Part shown: positions 1 through 7,529 of the stretch, piece after piece
Layout: every line of letters begins with the position of its first letter
Numbering within the stretch: the first letter of the stretch is position 1
DNA from: an uncultured Oscillospiraceae bacterium
Lineage (GTDB): Bacteria > Bacillota > Clostridia > Oscillospirales > Oscillospiraceae
Reading direction: 5' to 3'
Assembly (NCBI GenBank): GCA_934659425.1
Contig: CAKUHU010000013.1
Coordinates: 1-24,661, forward strand
Length of the DNA: 24,661 nucleotides
Translations under genes and position numbers: made by a program
The notes under the pieces: generated by a model
Told to the model about the DNA's origin: nothing
Databases searched by the model: none
Seen by the model: only the letters and a program-made list of their open reading frames with translations

Positions 1-1
1 C

Positions 2-29
2 AAAACGGCCTGTTTGCAGGGACGTTTTT
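2..29 (-). terminator. Probable terminator after the DHHW gene
   Basis: An interrupted hairpin (AAAACG and CCTG arms against CAGG and CGTTTT) lies about 45 nt beyond the stop of the DHHW protein gene. On the minus strand the distal arm ends in TTTT at the window edge, so the full T-run cannot be seen. Confidence 0.4.
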
Positions 30-73
30 GTGCGCCCTTTTTCCTCTGTGCTGGTCTGGTACTCACTTTCACA

Positions 74-1246
74 CTATCTTCCCAGCCAGACCAGGTTGGA
101 GTCGGAGACGAAATTGGGCACCGAATAGAGCACTATGGCCATGTCAATGCCGTTGTCCTTGATATACTGGCTGGCGGACAGCTTGTAGTAGCGCAGGTCG
201 ATGAGGTGGATCTCAGAGAAGTGGGCGGTCAGGAAGGGAACCAGGGAGTCGGTGTAGCTGTCCCGGATCAGGAGCAGCTTGGGCAGATCCGTATTTCCCG
301 TGGATACCACGCACAAGGGCTGCTGTCCCCCCAGGAACATGGAGTATTTGTCCTTTTTGTTCAGATAGCTCTCATCATAGAGCTCCCGGGGCTCTTCCAC
401 CGGATTGCCCTGGAGGTCATAGGTGTGGGAGACCACGGAGATGCCTTCCTCGGGGACGTAGATGTCGATCTCGTCGGGCTGCACCCAGCGAACGCCGGAG
501 GAGGAGAAGACGGTGCCGTAAAATTCTGTGGTCACAGTGTTTTTTTCATAGCTGCTCAGGGGAACCGGCTCTATACCCAGGGATTCCATCAAAGCGGCGT
601 AGCCGTAATAGGCCCCCAGGCTGGTCCAGTGGTGGTCGGTACGGTAGAAGATGGCCTCATCCTTGTGGTCCATGAGGGCAGTATAGAGGTCGATGAACTG
701 AGCGGAGGATGTGTCGGCGGCCTGGTCGATGATTTGCTTTTGGTCATAGTTGGGCGCACCGGCGGGCAGTTTGTCCGCCCACACGGTGGCTGCGCCGGGG
801 ATCAGGGAGAAGTAAACCGGGACAGAGACGTTTTCCACGAACTTATTTACATAATTCAAATTATTTGTCACTTTGGATGGGTCAGGGGCATCAAAGCGGG
901 AGATCAGAGCGGAGTCGGCGCAGAAGTAGACACCATTGTTCTCCTGCTTGCCCACGAGACGTTCCGCATAGGCCTTGGCGGCAGTCCAGCCGTCCCGGCC
1001 GGCGAATTGGTCAGTGACATAGGCCTCGTAATCGGACATGAATTTCCCAGTGAAGATGCTGCCGCTGCGCTCCAGCGAGCCAAAGGATATGCGGAAGTCA
1101 TCGGCGGTGAGAGTGGGCTTCTGGGCCAGATTGCGGTTTTCAATCTCAGAAAAGGACTTATCCGGGGTCAGGGCGTTGGCCGCGGCGATGGAGCCAAGAA
1201 AGCCACAGAACAAAATGGCGAGAAACAACGCGTATTTTTTTGACAT
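74..1246 (-). CDS. DHHW-family (AlgX/AlgJ-like) exported protein, partner of MBOAT acyltransferase
   Basis: This 390-aa protein starts with a short basic N-terminus and a hydrophobic segment (residues about 3-24), so it is probably anchored outside the membrane. The family-defining motif TDHHW is at residues 203-207 (Asp204, His205, His206). A later LIRDSYTDSLVPFL segment fits the second catalytic or structural motif of SGNH-like DHHW/AlgX proteins. In known systems these proteins accept or place acyl groups on extracellular polysaccharide together with an MBOAT membrane acyltransferase. The MBOAT gene lies 17 bp upstream in the same direction, which supports that pairing. The ATG at 1246 is chosen because AGGAGG precedes it by about 7 nt; a start at 1267 would lie in the end of the upstream gene. 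The polymer that is modified cannot be read from the sequence. Confidence 0.85.
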   Translation of the reverse strand: MSKKYALFLAILFCGFLGSIAAANALTPDKSFSEIENRNLAQKPTLTADDFRISFGSLERSGSIFTGKFMSDYEAYVTDQFAGRDGWTAAKAYAERLVGKQENNGVYFCADSALISRFDAPDPSKVTNNLNYVNKFVENVSVPVYFSLIPGAATVWADKLPAGAPNYDQKQIIDQAADTSSAQFIDLYTALMDHKDEAIFYRTDHHWTSLGAYYGYAALMESLGIEPVPLSSYEKNTVTTEFYGTVFSSSGVRWVQPDEIDIYVPEEGISVVSHTYDLQGNPVEEPRELYDESYLNKKDKYSMFLGGQQPLCVVSTGNTDLPKLLLIRDSYTDSLVPFLTAHFSEIHLIDLRYYKLSASQYIKDNGIDMAIVLYSVPNFVSDSNLVWLGR

Positions 1247-1263
1247 ATTATTACCTCCTGAAA

Positions 1264-2667
1264 TCAAAAGCGGAAGTAGAGGAAGGGGTTATAGGTGGCA
1301 TCCACCAGGTAGCAGGTACAAAGGAGGAGGCCGGAGAGCAGGAGAAGGGGGAGAACGACCTGCCGGGGGCGCTGGCCCAGCTTGTCCCACAGCTGCTTTG
1401 CCAGAGGGGTGGAGGCGAGGGCGGCGATCAAGAGCATGGGCAGATAGGAGCGCAGATAGTAGAAGAAGGTGCCGTTCCACAGCCCGCCCCCGGCCATACC
1501 AAACATGGCGGCCAGGTAGGGGCCCAGCTGGGAGAAATCCTCCACGGCGAAGAGGGCCCAGCCCAAGATGATGAAGAAGAGGGCGTAAATATGGCACATC
1601 CATATAGGCCAGCGCTCCATCCAGCGGCCCAGGAAAAATTTCTCCGCCGCCAGCAGCACTCCGTAGTAGAGCCCCCACAGGAGAAAGTTCCAGCTGGCCC
1701 CGTGCCAGATGCCGGTGGCAGCCCAGACCACCATCAGGTTGAACAAAAGCCGGCCCTTGCCCACTCGGTTGCCGCCCAGGGGGATATAGAGGTATTCCCG
1801 GAACCAGGAGCCCAGGGAGATGTGCCACCGCCGCCAGAACTCGGTCAGGGAGCGGGAGATATAGGGGTAGTCAAAATTTTTGCCGAATTCAAAGCCCAGC
1901 ATCCGGCCCAGCCCCACCGCCATGTCGGAGTAGCCGGAGAAGTCAAAGTAAAGCTGGAAAGAGAAGGCCAGGATCCCCAGCCAGGCCCCGGCGGTGGTGA
2001 GCTGGGAGGTGGGGAGGGCCTGATAGGTGTCCCACAGCATTCCCAAGTTGTTGGCCAGGAGCACCTTCTTGGCCAGTCCCACCACGAAGACCTGAACGCC
2101 GGAGGCAAAACGCTCCACCTCGTAGCTCCTGTGGTCGATCTGATCTCCCAAGTCCTTATATTTGATAATGGGCCCGGCGATGAGCTGGGGAAACAGAGTG
2201 ACAAAGGTGCCAAAATTGAGGATGCTCTTCTGGGCCTTGGCATCTCCCCGGTAGACGTCGATGGTGTAGCTCATGGTCTGGAAGGTATAGAAGGAGATGC
2301 CAATGGGCAGGCTCAATCCCAGCTTGGGCATAAAGGAGAGCCCTGCCGCCTCCAGGGAACCGGCAATGAAGTCCCAATATTTGAAGAAAAAGAGCAGGGC
2401 CAGATTGAAAAAGACCGAAGAGGCCACTGTTACGCGGGTCCGCTTGTCGTTCCCCTGTTGCTGGAAGCGGCTGACCAGCAGCCCGTGGGTGTAGTCGATG
2501 GCAATGGAGACAAACATGATAAGGATATAGATTGGTTCTCCCCAAGCGTAAAAGATGAGGTTGAGGAGAAGCAGGGTACAGTTGCGCCACCGCAGGGGCG
2601 TGATATAATAGGCCAGCAGTACAATGGGGAGATATTTGAACAGAAAGAACACGCTGGAAAAGACCAT
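1264..2667 (-). CDS. MBOAT-family membrane O-acyltransferase (AlgI/DltB-like)
   Basis: This 467-aa polytopic protein has many hydrophobic segments along its whole length, the usual size and form of AlgI/DltB/PatA-type acyltransferases. Family signatures visible are SFYTFQTMSYTIDVYRG, FPQLIAGPI, LYFDFSGYSDMA, EFWRRWHISLGSWFREYLYIPLGG and TGIWHGASWNF; His322 in the last is the expected essential histidine. The protein is inferred to move an activated acyl group across the membrane and hand it to the extracellular DHHW protein encoded immediately downstream. An AAGAAGG ribosome binding site precedes the ATG at 2667. A DUF4358 lipoprotein lies upstream, a combination often seen in Clostridia. Acyl group and acceptor are not known. 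Confidence 0.93.
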   Translation of the reverse strand: MVFSSVFFLFKYLPIVLLAYYITPLRWRNCTLLLLNLIFYAWGEPIYILIMFVSIAIDYTHGLLVSRFQQQGNDKRTRVTVASSVFFNLALLFFFKYWDFIAGSLEAAGLSFMPKLGLSLPIGISFYTFQTMSYTIDVYRGDAKAQKSILNFGTFVTLFPQLIAGPIIKYKDLGDQIDHRSYEVERFASGVQVFVVGLAKKVLLANNLGMLWDTYQALPTSQLTTAGAWLGILAFSFQLYFDFSGYSDMAVGLGRMLGFEFGKNFDYPYISRSLTEFWRRWHISLGSWFREYLYIPLGGNRVGKGRLLFNLMVVWAATGIWHGASWNFLLWGLYYGVLLAAEKFFLGRWMERWPIWMCHIYALFFIILGWALFAVEDFSQLGPYLAAMFGMAGGGLWNGTFFYYLRSYLPMLLIAALASTPLAKQLWDKLGQRPRQVVLPLLLLSGLLLCTCYLVDATYNPFLYFRF

Positions 2668-2692
2668 AAAACACCTTCTTGCCTCAGACTCA

Positions 2693-2721
2693 GGAAAAGG
2701 GCGCCCGGCGAGCGGGCGCCC
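2693..2721 (-). terminator. Hairpin terminator/attenuator between DUF4358 lipoprotein and MBOAT gene
   Basis: A perfect 9-bp GC stem (GGGCGCCCG / CGGGCGCCC) with a 5-nt loop at 2699-2721 is followed on the minus strand by TTTTCC. It lies 27 nt after the stop of the lipoprotein gene and ends about 26 nt before the MBOAT start, so it may only partly uncouple the genes. The T-run is short. Confidence 0.6.
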
Positions 2722-2747
2722 TTCGTGAAAAGTATACTGTATTTTTC

Positions 2748-3449
2748 TTATTTTGTACAGTCGTTAAAGGCGTTGACTGCCTGGTCAGCATATTGTGTGA
2801 CGGCAAACATCACATAGTCACCGCTGGTGACCAGCTTATAATTTTTTACCAGCTCCAGCTGCTCGGGAAGGTACTGGGACCACTGGCTTTCCAGATCGGC
2901 CTGGCGCTTGGCAATGTCTGCTTTTACAGTGTCCATCTTACCCAGCTGAACCTGGGCGATAAAAAACTCAGTGGCCTGGACATTCATCAGAGGAACCTTG
3001 CCGATGTATTCCACCAGATCAGATTCATCAATGCCATAGAGGGCGGAGAGGACATCTTTGTCCATATCCATAAAAGCGGGCAGCTCCAGCTGGGAGATGG
3101 AATCCCAGACAGCCTGGACCTTGGAGCCCTCGCTGGGCTTCTCAGAAGGGGCCTCCGAGGGAGCCTGGCTGGGGGCCTCTGATGGCTTGGAGGAGGGCTT
3201 GGCGGTTCCCTGGGGCTTGGACGAAGGAGTAGAGCTCTCAGCGGGAGAGGTCTCCGGAGCATCGGAGGGTTCTGTGGAACCGGTGCTGTCCGGGAGCTCA
3301 GAGGGGGCCGCACTTTCACTGATGGCGGGCGTGTCCGTAGGGGCGGGAGAGGTACTCTCGCTGACATCCTTGCCGCCGCAGGCAGACAGGATCAGTGAAA
3401 GAGACAGCGCTCCAAGCGTAATCAGAGCGGGAAAATGAAATTTTTTCAT
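2748..3449 (-). CDS. DUF4358-domain lipoprotein
   Basis: This 233-aa protein begins with a lipoprotein signal peptide whose lipobox LSAC puts the lipidated cysteine at residue 24. Residues about 25-115 form a low-complexity Ser/Pro/Glu/Thr linker typical of surface-exposed tethers. The C-terminal part, about residue 118 onward, fits the DUF4358 pattern: a YGID motif, then a basic/acidic helix, YLPEQLELVKNYKLV and a final SGDYVMFAV strand. DUF4358 proteins have no established reaction, but they recur beside MBOAT/DHHW acyltransferase genes, as here. The ATG at 3449 is preceded by AAGGAG. A terminator-like hairpin separates it from the MBOAT gene. No convincing promoter is seen upstream; TTGCCC-N18-TGTATC is the best weak candidate. 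Confidence 0.8.
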   Translation of the reverse strand: MKKFHFPALITLGALSLSLILSACGGKDVSESTSPAPTDTPAISESAAPSELPDSTGSTEPSDAPETSPAESSTPSSKPQGTAKPSSKPSEAPSQAPSEAPSEKPSEGSKVQAVWDSISQLELPAFMDMDKDVLSALYGIDESDLVEYIGKVPLMNVQATEFFIAQVQLGKMDTVKADIAKRQADLESQWSQYLPEQLELVKNYKLVTSGDYVMFAVTQYADQAVNAFNDCTK

Positions 3450-3581
3450 AGGGGAAAACTCCTTTGCAGTTGTGAGATACAATCCATTGGACGGCCTGTG
3501 GGCAAAAAAGTTCCCGAAAAATGAAAATAATTTATGACGGTAAAACCTGCTTTTTTTACCACTGCTGTGGGAGGAAAAGCC

Positions 3582-5171
3582 TCAGTCCACCGCCTGGGGG
3601 ATGGGCCAGTAGAATACGGTCTCGCCGTCCAGCGTGAGGAGGGAGAAAAAACCCTCATCCTCACGGACGATCCGCCCGCCGGCCGGTCTGCAATAGGAGC
3701 CGGAATTCTGTTGGAAAAGAAGCTGCCCATCCAGGTCCCAAAGGGTGGTTTGCGTGCCGTCATTGCCATATCCGGCCAAATAGGGTTCCCCGGTGATGCT
3801 GTCAGAGGAGAACCAGATGTAGAAATAGCCCCTCCACTGGGCGATCTCCCGCCCCTTCAGATCGGTCAGGGTACAGGGGGACCAGACGACTACGTTTTCA
3901 ACCTGATCCCGGACAGCAAAGAGCACCCGGTCTCCCTGGACCGCCTGGAGTTCCCCTAAGGAGGCGGGATAGCGGTGGACCTCGGTCCCCCGGGCCAGGA
4001 TCCACGCCTCTCCATCCTGGACGGCGGCCCAGTCATCTCCCACAAAGGAGATGGAGTCGGGAAGCCCGACAAGAGGGCTGTCGATGGGCTGATGGTCTTT
4101 GTCATATACTGCCGCCACATCATAGTTGTAGCCCAGGAAGTACCAGAAATCTCCGCAGCGCTGGATATAGTCGCAGAAAATGGGCTCCGAGACGGCTTGA
4201 CCCGTTCGGTCGATAAAATAGTAGCAGTAATCGGCGTCCCGCACCAGGGCTGCGCCGCCGGAAAAGGGCTGCACAGCGTTGTATACCGGCGGGATGGCCC
4301 AGTTTCCCTCTGCGTCGGCGTAGCCGTAATATCCGTCAGAGTTCCGGGCGGGGATCAGACCTTCTCCATGCTGGAATACATAAGTGGTGTCCTGGGGCAG
4401 GGGGTGGATGCTGCCGATGGGATCGAGGCACACGAAGGTGTAGGAGGAGGATCTGGATTCTTCATCCCAGTGGTAAAAGCTGAGGGTGATCCAGCCCTCG
4501 TCTGGGTCTACTGTCACATCGGTGAGGGAGGAATAGGCCGAAAGGTAATAGGAGGAGAGGTCGATGAAACGTAGCTCCTCTCCGTTGTCGGGGTCCAGAA
4601 AAGCCAGCTGCTCTCCCTTTTTCAGAAGCGGGATACCCTGGGATAGACTGACGCGGGAAAAGGTCTCCCAGTTATAGGAGTAGAGGAAATCGGTGCACCA
4701 GCTCCCGTCCCGGGCACACAGGGCACTGCGGGATTCTGGTTCCCCTTCGGACCCTACTACCGATTTGGTCAGGAGCAAAACGCCGGGGTCATAGGCGATG
4801 TGGCCGATGTCATCGTACTCTACGATCTCGGTGACGCTGGAGAACACCGGGTCCACTACCACCTCGCCCTCCAAAGTGACCAGCCCTGAAAGATGATAGG
4901 TGTCTGTCCAGCCTCCGCTCCAGGAGCGGCTGAGGGCAGCCCCAGAGAAGGGGATCAGCGGACCGTAGTCATCCGCAGGGATTAGGGTGTCGGTAAAGTC
5001 CTCATACCGCCGGGTATAGATGGCTTGAGGGACCTCATAAGGGGTCAGCTTGGACCAGTCGGTATAGACGGGGGACAGGCTCTCTGCGGGGGGTTCCGCT
5101 GCCGGCGGTGTGGACTTGCAGCCGGCCAACAGGAGAATTAAGACTATCCCCAGGGCTTGCTGCCGCCTCAT
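3582..5171 (-). CDS. WG-repeat-like lipoprotein of unknown function
   Basis: This 529-aa protein has an N-terminal signal ending in a lipobox (LLAGC, Cys18), followed by a Pro/Ala/Glu-rich tether. The rest is rich in aromatic residues and beta-strand-like repeats. The clearest is around residues 275-305, where GYYGYADAEGNWAIPPVYNA followed by FSGGAALV matches the WG/KWG beta-rich repeat consensus. Other copies are more diverged, and a beta-propeller-like fold is possible. Its start codon overlaps the stop of the upstream PstS-like gene by 4 bp (ATGA), so the two are translationally coupled and probably act at the same surface. Catalytic residues are not recognisable. The stop is followed by a weak hairpin (3539-3560) without a clear T-run. 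Confidence 0.75.
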   Translation of the reverse strand: MRRQQALGIVLILLLAGCKSTPPAAEPPAESLSPVYTDWSKLTPYEVPQAIYTRRYEDFTDTLIPADDYGPLIPFSGAALSRSWSGGWTDTYHLSGLVTLEGEVVVDPVFSSVTEIVEYDDIGHIAYDPGVLLLTKSVVGSEGEPESRSALCARDGSWCTDFLYSYNWETFSRVSLSQGIPLLKKGEQLAFLDPDNGEELRFIDLSSYYLSAYSSLTDVTVDPDEGWITLSFYHWDEESRSSSYTFVCLDPIGSIHPLPQDTTYVFQHGEGLIPARNSDGYYGYADAEGNWAIPPVYNAVQPFSGGAALVRDADYCYYFIDRTGQAVSEPIFCDYIQRCGDFWYFLGYNYDVAAVYDKDHQPIDSPLVGLPDSISFVGDDWAAVQDGEAWILARGTEVHRYPASLGELQAVQGDRVLFAVRDQVENVVVWSPCTLTDLKGREIAQWRGYFYIWFSSDSITGEPYLAGYGNDGTQTTLWDLDGQLLFQQNSGSYCRPAGGRIVREDEGFFSLLTLDGETVFYWPIPQAVD

Positions 5172-6100
5172 TTGGAAGGCTCCATGATCGACACATAGCC
5201 CTCGTGGTCAATCAAGTCCTGGCCTTCCTGTGAGAGCAGCCAGTCAAAGAGGATGGCGGTGGGGCTGTCTTCCGGGGTATCAGCGCTCATAACGGCGTAA
5301 TAGGCGGTGTGGATGGGATACTCCCCGCTGCGGATGGTGTCATCATTGGGATGGACGCCGTCAATGGATAGCAGTTTCAGCCCATCGGCCATGCCCATGT
5401 CGTCGGCATAGTAATAGACGGTGTAGCCGATGGCATCGGGCTGATTGTCCCAGGCCCGGACGGCCTCGATGATGCCCTCCATAGAGGAGACTACATAATC
5501 GGTGTTGGCAGGCTCCATCATGGGGAGCTCTCCCATGACTTCTTTGTCCATAATGGCCTGACTGCCGCCCCCCTGGGGCCGCTGGTAAGCCTGGATGGGG
5601 GCGGCGCTGCCGCCCACCTGCGCCCAGTTGGTGATCTCCCCGGAGTAGATGCGCCGGACCTGGTCCAGCGTCAGGTCATCCACTGGGTTGTCTGCATTGA
5701 CAAAGAACACCAGGGTCTCAGCGGCGATGGGCTCCATCCGCCAGGTCTGGCCGTGCTCGTCGCGGTAGGAGTAGGAGTCCTCGCCGCCCTCGGCCACGAT
5801 CAGCAGCTCGGCGGTACCGTCCACCAGGTTATAGTAGGCCCGGGAGGTTTTGTCGAAGCGGATGAGATCGGCGACCTCCTCCCGGCTTTCGCCTAAGAGG
5901 ACGGAAGCTATCGCCTGCCCCAGAGGGGCTGTGGCGGTGGAGCCGTCCAAAACGGGGAAATTTTCCCTGGTAAATACGAATTGACCCGGAGCAGGGGTGG
6001 CCGGCGGAGTGGGAGTAACCTCCGCCGCCGGGGGCTGGCAGGCGCAGAGAGAAAATCCCAGCCCAGCGGCCAGGAGAAAAGAGGACAGTCTTTTTGTCAT
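5168..6100 (-). CDS. PstS-like substrate-binding lipoprotein
   Basis: This 310-aa protein has a lipoprotein signal with lipobox LCAC (Cys21). The mature part resembles the periplasmic-binding-protein fold of PstS-like phosphate binders. It contains FPVLDGSTATAPLGQAIA near the N-terminus (the ligand-contacting DGST loop), FFVNADNPVDDLTLDQVRRIYSGEITNW in the middle, and a YQRPQGGGSQAIMDKEVMG segment equivalent to the second anion-contact loop. No pstC/A/B permease or ATPase genes are in the window, so it may be a solitary sensor or scavenger rather than part of a complete transporter. Phosphate is the likely ligand by family but is not proven. The ATG at 6100 is chosen for AAGGAG seven bases upstream; a TTG at 6118 would place the ribosome binding site inside the gene. 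It is coupled to the WG-like lipoprotein gene downstream. Confidence 0.8.
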   Translation of the reverse strand: MTKRLSSFLLAAGLGFSLCACQPPAAEVTPTPPATPAPGQFVFTRENFPVLDGSTATAPLGQAIASVLLGESREEVADLIRFDKTSRAYYNLVDGTAELLIVAEGGEDSYSYRDEHGQTWRMEPIAAETLVFFVNADNPVDDLTLDQVRRIYSGEITNWAQVGGSAAPIQAYQRPQGGGSQAIMDKEVMGELPMMEPANTDYVVSSMEGIIEAVRAWDNQPDAIGYTVYYYADDMGMADGLKLLSIDGVHPNDDTIRSGEYPIHTAYYAVMSADTPEDSPTAILFDWLLSQEGQDLIDHEGYVSIMEPSK

Positions 6101-6122
6101 AAGATCACTCCTTTTCAAAAAA

Positions 6123-6131
6123 AGTATATCA
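6123..6131 (-). promoter_or_regulatory. Extended -10 promoter of the PstS-like gene
   Basis: On the minus strand TGATATACT matches an extended -10 (TGn plus TATACT). There is no good -35 hexamer at the expected 6146-6151, which fits a promoter that depends on an activator bound just upstream. The predicted start near 6116 would give a very short leader with AAGGAG at 6108-6113. Confidence 0.5.
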
Positions 6132-6152
6132 TGAAAAAGATGTTTTTTTCCA

Positions 6153-6189
6153 GGAACAAAGGGTAACAGGGCAGTGACAAATGGTAACA
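6153..6189 (-). promoter_or_regulatory. Candidate Pho-box: four phased TGTYAC-like repeats
   Basis: Read on the minus strand, four copies, TGTTACC, TGTCAC, TGTTACC and TGTTCC, begin at 6189, 6179, 6168 and 6158, so they are spaced 10, 11 and 10 bp. Tandem 10-11-bp direct repeats containing TGTCA-like cores are the known form of PhoB/PhoP binding sites. They end where the missing -35 of the PstS-like gene would begin. The repeats are seen; binding by a PhoP homologue is inferred. Confidence 0.5.
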
Positions 6190-6228
6190 GGAGGAGAGCT
6201 GTTCCAAGGAAAAGAAGGCTGGATACAG

Positions 6229-6272
6229 AAAAAAGCGGCCTTTTCCAAAGCTGCCGGCTTTGGAAAAGGCCG
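6229..6272 (-). terminator. Intrinsic terminator after the GH3 lipoprotein gene
   Basis: A perfect 15-bp stem (arms 6236-6250 and 6258-6272) with a 7-nt loop is followed on the minus strand by CTTTTTTC. It lies 16 nt after the stop at 6288, so it closes the rnr-GH3 transcript. Confidence 0.92.
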
Positions 6273-6287
6273 AAAAGGTTTTCCCAG

Positions 6288-7529
6288 TCAGGGCAGGATC
6301 CCCTGGATGCGCTGGTTTAGTTCGTCCACGTTGGGTGTATCCACAGGAGTGTCATCCACCCCATATGCCGCCTTCAGCGATAGGATACGGTATACGCTCT
6401 CCTCTAAGCGTTCCCGGCTGAGTTCCCCGTTTTCCAGCGCGGAGAGCAGAGCGGAGAAGGCGGCTTGGACGTTGTCCGCACCGTGGCACACCAGGACCAT
6501 ATCGCACCCGGCCTGGATGGACAGTACGGCGGCCTGTCCCACGCCGTAGTTCTGGGTAATGGCCCCCATGGTGAGATCGTCGGTGAACACCACGCCGTCG
6601 AAGCCCAGTTTCCCCCGCAGAAGGTCGGTCACCACAGCGGGGGACAGGGAGGCAGGACGCTCCGGGTCCAGCTCAGTCATTAAGATATGGGCTGCCATGA
6701 TACAGGGCAGGCCGTCGGTAATGGCCCGGCGGAAGGGGATGAGCTCCAGCTCCTCCAGCTCTTGCTGGGTCTTAGTGACCACGGGCAGGTCTGAATGGGA
6801 GTCGGTATCGGTGTCCCCGTGGCCGGGGAAATGCTTGCCCACGGGGATAACTCCGCCCGCCATCAGCCCCAGAGCTGTTTGGGAGCCGCACTCCGCGGCT
6901 GTCTCAGGCTCCGTGCCGAAGGCCCGTTTGCCGATGACGGTGTTGGCCGGATTGGACCAGATGTCCAGGACGGGGGCGAAGTCCACGTGGAAGCCAAAGG
7001 CGGCGCACTCTGCGGCCAGGATTTCTCCCAGGGCATATGGGTCACCGCCGGATTGGATGTACTGGTAAGCGGAGGGCAGGGAGACCACCTCAGAGGGCAT
7101 CCGGGAGACGGCTCCCCCCTCCTGATCTACGCAGAGGAGCAGGGGGATGTTTCCCGCCCCGGCGTTTATGGACTTCAGGGCGTTGGTGAGGGAGGCCAGC
7201 TGTTCGGCGCTCTCTACATTTCGGGAGAAGAGGATGACCCCGCCCGGGCGGAGATTCTGGATGGTCTGGCGGGCGCTCTCTCCCGGCACAGTACCTTCGA
7301 TGTCTGCTACCAGGAGCTGACCGATCAGCTCCTCATCGCTCATGGAGGCGATTTGCCCGGAGATGGGGTTGGGGGCCGGGATGGACTGGCTGGGAAGGGG
7401 TTCAGCGGGGGGCTGGGAGATAGCAGGCTCCGAAACGGCGGGCGCCGGGGAGGTTCCGGCGGGGGTTTGACAGCCGCCCAGGGAAAAGGCCAAAAGGAGA
7501 AGAAAGGGAAGAAGCTTTTTCCTGGTCAT
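6288..7529 (-). CDS. Glycoside hydrolase family 3 lipoprotein, NagZ-like beta-N-acetylhexosaminidase
   Basis: This 413-aa protein has a lipobox (LGGC, Cys20) and a Pro/Ser-rich tether to about residue 55, then a single GH3 N-terminal TIM-barrel domain. The NagZ signature GKHFPGHGDTDTDSH is clear; Asp243 and His245 correspond to the Asp-His general acid/base dyad typical of NagZ enzymes, and FTDDLTMGAI (Asp317/Asp318) supplies the nucleophile. Such enzymes remove N-acetylglucosamine from muropeptides, here outside the membrane because the protein is lipidated, as in Bacillus NagZ. It lacks the second GH3 domain of Bacillus NagZ, so it is the short single-domain form. The start overlaps the rnr stop by 4 bp (ATGA), giving coupling to RNase R. 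Confidence 0.9.
   Translation of the reverse strand: MTRKKLLPFLLLLAFSLGGCQTPAGTSPAPAVSEPAISQPPAEPLPSQSIPAPNPISGQIASMSDEELIGQLLVADIEGTVPGESARQTIQNLRPGGVILFSRNVESAEQLASLTNALKSINAGAGNIPLLLCVDQEGGAVSRMPSEVVSLPSAYQYIQSGGDPYALGEILAAECAAFGFHVDFAPVLDIWSNPANTVIGKRAFGTEPETAAECGSQTALGLMAGGVIPVGKHFPGHGDTDTDSHSDLPVVTKTQQELEELELIPFRRAITDGLPCIMAAHILMTELDPERPASLSPAVVTDLLRGKLGFDGVVFTDDLTMGAITQNYGVGQAAVLSIQAGCDMVLVCHGADNVQAAFSALLSALENGELSRERLEESVYRILSLKAAYGVDDTPVDTPNVDELNQRIQGILP

Noticed and set aside
14..1243. Long plus-strand open frame opposite the DHHW gene
   Set aside because: The minus strand carries the DHHW motif, a ribosome binding site and a partner gene; the plus frame has no recognisable domain.
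1240..2817. Long plus-strand open frame opposite the MBOAT and DUF4358 genes
   Set aside because: It is antisense to well-supported genes, is Gly/Gln/Glu-rich without domains, and arises from GC-rich codon bias.
3539..3560. GGTAAAA/TTTTACC hairpin after the WG-like lipoprotein gene as a terminator
   Set aside because: The stem is short and A/T-rich, and no immediate T-run follows on the minus strand.
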